From Plantibacter sp. Leaf314 (lineage in GTDB: Bacteria > Actinomycetota > Actinomycetes > Actinomycetales > Microbacteriaceae): DNA of 64,000 nucleotides. Below the pieces are notes generated by a model. The model was given only the letters and a program-made list of their open reading frames with translations. It made no database searches and was not told where the DNA came from. Positions 62,401 to 64,000 of this stretch are shown piece by piece. The DNA is taken from the NCBI RefSeq assembly GCF_001423185.1, contig NZ_LMOB01000003.1, forward strand, positions 1 through 64,000, given 5' to 3'. Made by a program: the position numbers and the translations under genes. Positions within the stretch are counted from its first letter, which is position 1. Each line of letters starts with the position of its first letter.

Positions 62401-63086
62401 GCGTTCGGGAGTGGTCGGAGCGGCTGGCGTCGCTGGAGACCCTGTCGGAGTTCCGTGACCGCAAGGTCGGTTCGGCGCAGTCCGCGGAGGCGGCGCCGGA
62501 GACGGATACGTCGGCGCGGCATCCGGAGCTGTCCGAGTACCAGGCCTGGGACGCGCCCATGCTGGGCTCGATCGAGGTGCTCGACCGCTTGCCGGGTCGG
62601 ACGTCTGTTGTCGCGGTGCAGGGTGCGATCCGTGCGGCGGTGGAGGCCGAGGGGCCGATCCATCTGACGCGTCTGGCGAAGCTGGTCGCGGGTGCGTTCG
62701 GTCTCGATCGGGTGGCTGGGTCGCGGGCGAAGTCGATCCTCGACAAGGTCCCGGCCGAGTTCCTCGGTCGCTCTGACGAGCCCTTCGCTTGGCCGACGGA
62801 GATCGACCCGCTCACGTGGCGAGGAGCGCGTCAGTCCGCGGCGGACGCGCCTCGTGCGATCGAGCACATCTCCCTGGTGGAGATCGCGAACGCGATGGCG
62901 ATCGCCGCGGAGCAGTCCGCCGGTCTCTCGCCCGACGAGCTCCGTCGCGAGACCCTCGCGATCTTCGGCGGCAAGCGTGTCACCGCCGCGATCGGTGCCC
63001 GCCTCGACGAGGCCCTCGAGTTCGGTTTGGCTTCAGGGCGTGTTCGCCGGAGCGGCGAGACGATTCTGGAGGGCGTGTTGTCGTGA
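56478..63086 (+). CDS. giant HEPN-transglutaminase-like-DUF4011-SF1 helicase-nuclease-like protein
   Basis: This protein is about 2202 aa. A Swt1-type HEPN domain (residues 10-130) carries the R-x4-H motif RNAWAH (98-103). A linker follows whose two PSTGSGT stretches (145-151, 167-173) are copies of the dispersed repeat. A beta domain and a transglutaminase-like segment with HLGTCLDTTILLAS and NDHIFLGYW (430-465) come next. A DUF4011 region begins WKNALLDLSLRNKLINYTDR (590). The superfamily 1 helicase has GPPGTGKSQT (892-901), DEAS (1515) and LNVAVTRARRQVV (1760). A nuclease-like region contains RVDISIA..VAVLLDG..WPGVERVWLPEW (1830-1905), and a DUF3320 tail follows. GTG 56478 is preferred (AAAGG 7 nt upstream). 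Related DUF4011-helicase-nuclease proteins are reported anti-phage factors, as I recall; its role here is inferred. Confidence 0.85.
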   Translation: MDASELNSAVGQGLEQLGLGLRPIVEGAFAEAVPGVEWTRIVEQKDRAAGIGHGRYSATDVSLMLRAMTERIGELWYPFDRVLSRSARGYASELREVRNAWAHNAGFTEQSAYRALDSMQLLLESVGAAEQAAVVGELKGRVLSPSTGSGTETGALTKTANEDEMGPSTGSGTGAVASTGLADGREAEDGQSAAGAISVDGAAGSSSAADAPAFVAIRVSATPTLSYAMAHCSIAVIDEIVLENHGGERRAASVEIDVVTADGALADTKVLLADLGEDRTTLLRSPEVLLDPRRMLLVEEQRPGVIRVTVRDAAGTQLGAVESPVTVLASNQWIAAPVQLGLELLAAHVQPNALVVSELMLEVSDLLEQQTGNSSLATYQLDDPARIDAIVAAVWDAARARDIRYAEPPASWGQSGQKVRTPEEVLTSHLGTCLDTTILLASVLEAIGIHPLLWLLNDHIFLGYWRVQTTLDVVASTDVSEAVNSLELGRIGVVETTMLTGTSATFADASRRPHTEHLAGSLDDFIGITDVVQARLRKIYPLPSRRINAEGEPVVTLYQAPEARALTQDAPATAESTAAGHGPDVPKRVSTWKNALLDLSLRNKLINYTDRSGFELAVPGPALGRLEDSINHGTPLTLVASDSVATIDQQRGIRFGRDLDESDRITFLDDKKSAFIDVTQAAYPTKLRALAYKAKTIVEETGANNLYLAFGMLSWRFGDRDLRSPLVLVPVTLTTTSRGSSYRLTLDEAGSSTPNYCLLEKLRLSFGLEIPGLANPVEDGSGIDLPAAFTAVRQAILDAGLPFRVEETASLSILQFAKYRLWKDLDENWETLSRNSLVDHLINSPLEAYADPTPAQTDTDLDRLGLDCPVAADSSQLDAVAEAVVGRTFVLEGPPGTGKSQTITNLLARSLAEGKKVLFVAEKRAALNVVKQRLEDVGLGAFSLDLHDKGARPNVVRAQIKTGLDLRTKADIDALSTNRELSESGLRTLTRYADRLHEVNAAGFSLYSARSRLLAMDHDLVPMAIPEQLVAAGTPEAFEELRQVFRELPERSDLARPSTTHPWAFLDGPSAPGLDAATVQQLARAMDAALASTLDAGLPMDALRLASRPDLLGLWSTAVAAPRLPIGALMAGTRPEDFSRLDEALAAAEQLRDAQAEWRSTFTPAILDRDIAGPLHAAEQAAASSFFGRKKRLRAALAQLSDVLAVDATSFKVKQLVPQLTEAKAAQDRLVQLRGTLRSTALPLVGDRWNPLVEPTQPVRELLGWYRWLSEGFRLPGTPDDAFITAVRDHYATTQPSQEAAQALTTLASTWSEFLRIASVTTERLSAWSGGEGFLQAWWSTRDARRLDAAEPVVLERWLDLVRVIEPLRTHGLDDVRAAILAGRIETEDATLAFEKGLAQASIDERERTTTLDAFDATAHNRSVTRFTTSVKAVREELPRAIPASVLGLRTFSSQSESGQVGGLRRQIDRQRGGMSVRALLENFGELITQIMPCTLASPESVARFFPAAAELFDIVVFDEASQIRVADAIGAMGRSRSVVVVGDSKQMPPTTFAEAGATIDDEADFTSEVLQDEESILSECVQARVPSKWLSWHYRSQDESLIAFSNHHYYDSQLSSFPAPFVGAGDGGVEGHGLAFVRLDGQFERGGRGKSLRTNPVEAQAIVEEITRRFAASPDETPSLGVITFNAQQRTLIEDLLRDSTDPRIATALDEQDGLFVKNLENVQGDERDTILFSIAFSANEKGVIPLNFGPLTRAGGERRLNVAVTRARRQVVLFASFDPSELRAEQTSSIGIKHLKAYLELAQRGSDAAGEDGRRQAIIDRHRDEIADELRYAGHAVRTDVGLSDFRVDISIATEAEPDRPLVAVLLDGASWRERRTVADRDGLPIEVLSGLMRWPGVERVWLPEWLHHREEVLDRLVAAVEAAGERAAAGRAVDAPVTDEPDQTEVTAGGSEDAVDESAAGADAVPPVRSARVREWSERLASLETLSEFRDRKVGSAQSAEAAPETDTSARHPELSEYQAWDAPMLGSIEVLDRLPGRTSVVAVQGAIRAAVEAEGPIHLTRLAKLVAGAFGLDRVAGSRAKSILDKVPAEFLGRSDEPFAWPTEIDPLTWRGARQSAADAPRAIEHISLVEIANAMAIAAEQSAGLSPDELRRETLAIFGGKRVTAAIGARLDEALEFGLASGRVRRSGETILEGVLS
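56908..56931 (-). repeat. dispersed repeat inside the giant gene, copy 8
   Basis: GCCCTTCGACAGG followed by CTCAGGGACCG, the consensus in inverted orientation. Read in frame it encodes PSTGSGT. Confidence 0.85.
56974..56997 (-). repeat. dispersed repeat inside the giant gene, copy 9
   Basis: The same 24 bases as the copy at 56908, 66 nt further on (22 codons), so the frame is kept and PSTGSGT is encoded again. Confidence 0.85.
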
Positions 63087-63120
63087 GACACACGAATCTC
63101 ATGCACCGGCGGGTGGCCTA

Positions 63121-63750
63121 GTGGTTCGTACAGGGGCACGAAGCAATGAGCTTCGAAGGCTGTTGCGCGCTGCGGGGATGGAGGAGGCGGGGTCGAGACC
63201 ACCGGCGCCTCGCCTCGACTCGCTCTCCGAATCGAAGGTGTCTGACATCATCGGCCTGTACAGGGGCCTTGGCGGGGCCATCGATCATCCACGGCTTGCT
63301 CCGGGCGCTTGGGACATTGCTTACCAAAATGGGCTCGTCATCGAGTTGGACGAGGAAATGCACTTCACCCGCTATCGGGCTCAAACACTCGAAACAGCCT
63401 GGGCGCCGCAACTCCCGTGGACGGACAGCTACCGCCGCTACACAGCGGAACATGAGGGCCGCGTCGGGACTGGTGGCCGACGGTGGTCGAACCCTTCCGC
63501 CGCTCGCCTGTTCGGTGGCGAAGATCCTCCGCTGACGTTCGGTGCCTTTGGGGGTCCACGCTGGAAACAGCGAGCCCTCTACGACGCCATCAAGGACGCT
63601 GCGGCTCTGGACGGTACCGTCACGCTGGCTCGGATATCGGTCCACGATGTCATTGGTGTAACGCTGCTCAACGACATCCTTTACGGGAAGGCTGCGGTCG
63701 ATCTGGAGGTCCTTACTGACTTCATTGCAGCCCGAACCACTCAGTCTTAG
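63121..63750 (+). CDS. hypothetical protein with nuclease-like core
   Basis: This 209-aa protein has a central segment, GLVIELDEEMHFTRYRAQTL (residues 70-89), with the E-L-D-E-E and H-F-x-R-Y-R pattern that recalls small endonuclease folds. The C-terminal part, TLARISVHDVIGVTLLNDIL, has no known match. No reliable assignment can be made. It starts at GTG 63121, overlapping the stop of a 12-codon frame (GTG 63083 to TAG 63121) that itself overlaps the giant gene's stop. Translation may therefore be passed along. It is likely part of the giant gene's operon. Confidence 0.6.
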   Translation: MVRTGARSNELRRLLRAAGMEEAGSRPPAPRLDSLSESKVSDIIGLYRGLGGAIDHPRLAPGAWDIAYQNGLVIELDEEMHFTRYRAQTLETAWAPQLPWTDSYRRYTAEHEGRVGTGGRRWSNPSAARLFGGEDPPLTFGAFGGPRWKQRALYDAIKDAAALDGTVTLARISVHDVIGVTLLNDILYGKAAVDLEVLTDFIAARTTQS

Positions 63751-63759
63751 GGGCGACGG

Positions 63760-63765
63760 TACGCT
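63760..63765 (+). promoter_or_regulatory. -10 box of a leaderless promoter
   Basis: TACGCT ends 6 nt before the ATG at 63772. Confidence 0.5.
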
Positions 63766-63771
63766 CTGCCC

Positions 63772-64000
63772 ATGGCAGACACGAAAGCAACCAAGACCAT
63801 CGGTGAGCACTGGGTTGCGAGCGAACTGGCGCGGCATGGTTGGGCCCCGGCCTTGACTCGAGATGGGCTTGAGCGGACGGACATTCTTGCGGTCCATTCA
63901 GGCGAGGAACGACCGATCATCGAAGTTCAGGTGAAGACCATCCGGGGCGACAGTCAAACGTCCAGCTGGCCTCTCGGCGAGAAAGCACAACTGCCTCCCA
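63772..64000 (+). CDS. DUF4365/resolvase-like nuclease-fold protein, cut by window end
   Basis: The first 76 codons read MADTKATKTIGEHWVASELA at the start, followed by GLERTDILAVHSGEER and IIEVQVKTIRG. The arrangement G-E...D-I...E-x-Q-V-K is the PD-(D/E)xK core of DUF4365 and Holliday-junction-resolvase-like proteins. The C-terminus is outside the window. It has its own leaderless promoter, so it may be a separate gene rather than part of the giant-gene operon. Confidence 0.65.
   Translation, partial: MADTKATKTIGEHWVASELARHGWAPALTRDGLERTDILAVHSGEERPIIEVQVKTIRGDSQTSSWPLGEKAQLPP

Noticed and set aside
59862..62867. Thousand-codon open frame antisense to the giant gene
   Set aside because: It is a mirror of the strong third-position GC bias of the real gene, arginine-rich and without domains. 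The sense frame carries all helicase motifs.
1..64000. CRISPR array, insertion sequence or integrase
   Set aside because: No regularly spaced 25-40-bp repeats and no transposase or recombinase motifs were seen. The only tandem array (21810) has no spacers.

Overview
The window looks like a high-GC actinobacterial chromosome, most probably Microbacteriaceae. The evidence is very strong G/C third-position bias in most genes, many genes whose start codon sits 6-7 nt after a TANNNT -10 box (leaderless transcripts), an Eis-type acetyltransferase, ATPase-less sugar ABC transporters, and a dispersed imperfect repeat (GGTCCCTGAGC followed by YTGTCGAAGGG). I cannot name the genus from sequence alone.

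Region 1 (1-5912) is an amine/amino-acid catabolic cassette. A partial aldehyde dehydrogenase, a gamma-glutamylputrescine-oxidase-like FAD enzyme and an APC permease run leftward. A second aldehyde dehydrogenase, an Lrp/AsnC regulator and a cupin run rightward from a shared control region. Region 2 (6003-8910) holds housekeeping-type single genes: an Eis-like acetyltransferase, a membrane-anchored protein and an NmrA-like reductase.

Region 3 (8930-26566) is a large carbohydrate/polyol locus. It has a GntR regulator with a single-chain transketolase and a seven-gene leftward operon (binding protein, two permeases, zinc polyol dehydrogenase, ribulokinase-like kinase, ROK repressor, SDR) facing a DeoR regulator. 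Two more SDRs, a ROK sugar kinase, a Gfo/Idh/MocA oxidoreductase, a TIM-barrel isomerase and a hydrolase follow. The likely flow is uptake, oxidation to a ketose, phosphorylation and entry to the pentose phosphate pathway. Region 4 (26594-36754) is a string of small core genes (methionine aminopeptidase with its XRE neighbour, lipoproteins, prolyl iminopeptidase, GNAT, TetR, CPBP protease, AlkD-like HEAT protein, methyltransferase), with many copies of the dispersed repeat.

Region 5 (36807-64000) is an accessory, defence-rich island. Three otherwise unrelated genes, here called A (acidic protein), B (small membrane protein) and C (MmpS-like membrane protein), occur twice in the same order and orientation, and different foreign cargo sits between B and C in each copy. 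The first copy carries an 888-aa helicase-nuclease. The second carries a nucleoid-associated-protein (NA37/YejK-like) gene followed by a RelA/SpoT alarmone synthetase. In the first copy A and B are broken; in the second C is broken. Downstream come a five-gene restriction-like cluster (unknown protein, ParB-like protein, SNF2 helicase, DUF3883-like nuclease, 5-cytosine DNA methyltransferase), a roughly 2200-aa multidomain protein (HEPN, transglutaminase-like, DUF4011, superfamily 1 helicase, nuclease-like, DUF3320), and two further small nuclease-like genes, the last cut by the window end.

The best candidates for an undescribed system are the five-gene cluster and the NA37-alarmone synthetase pair. 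No tRNA, rRNA, CRISPR array or complete insertion sequence was seen.
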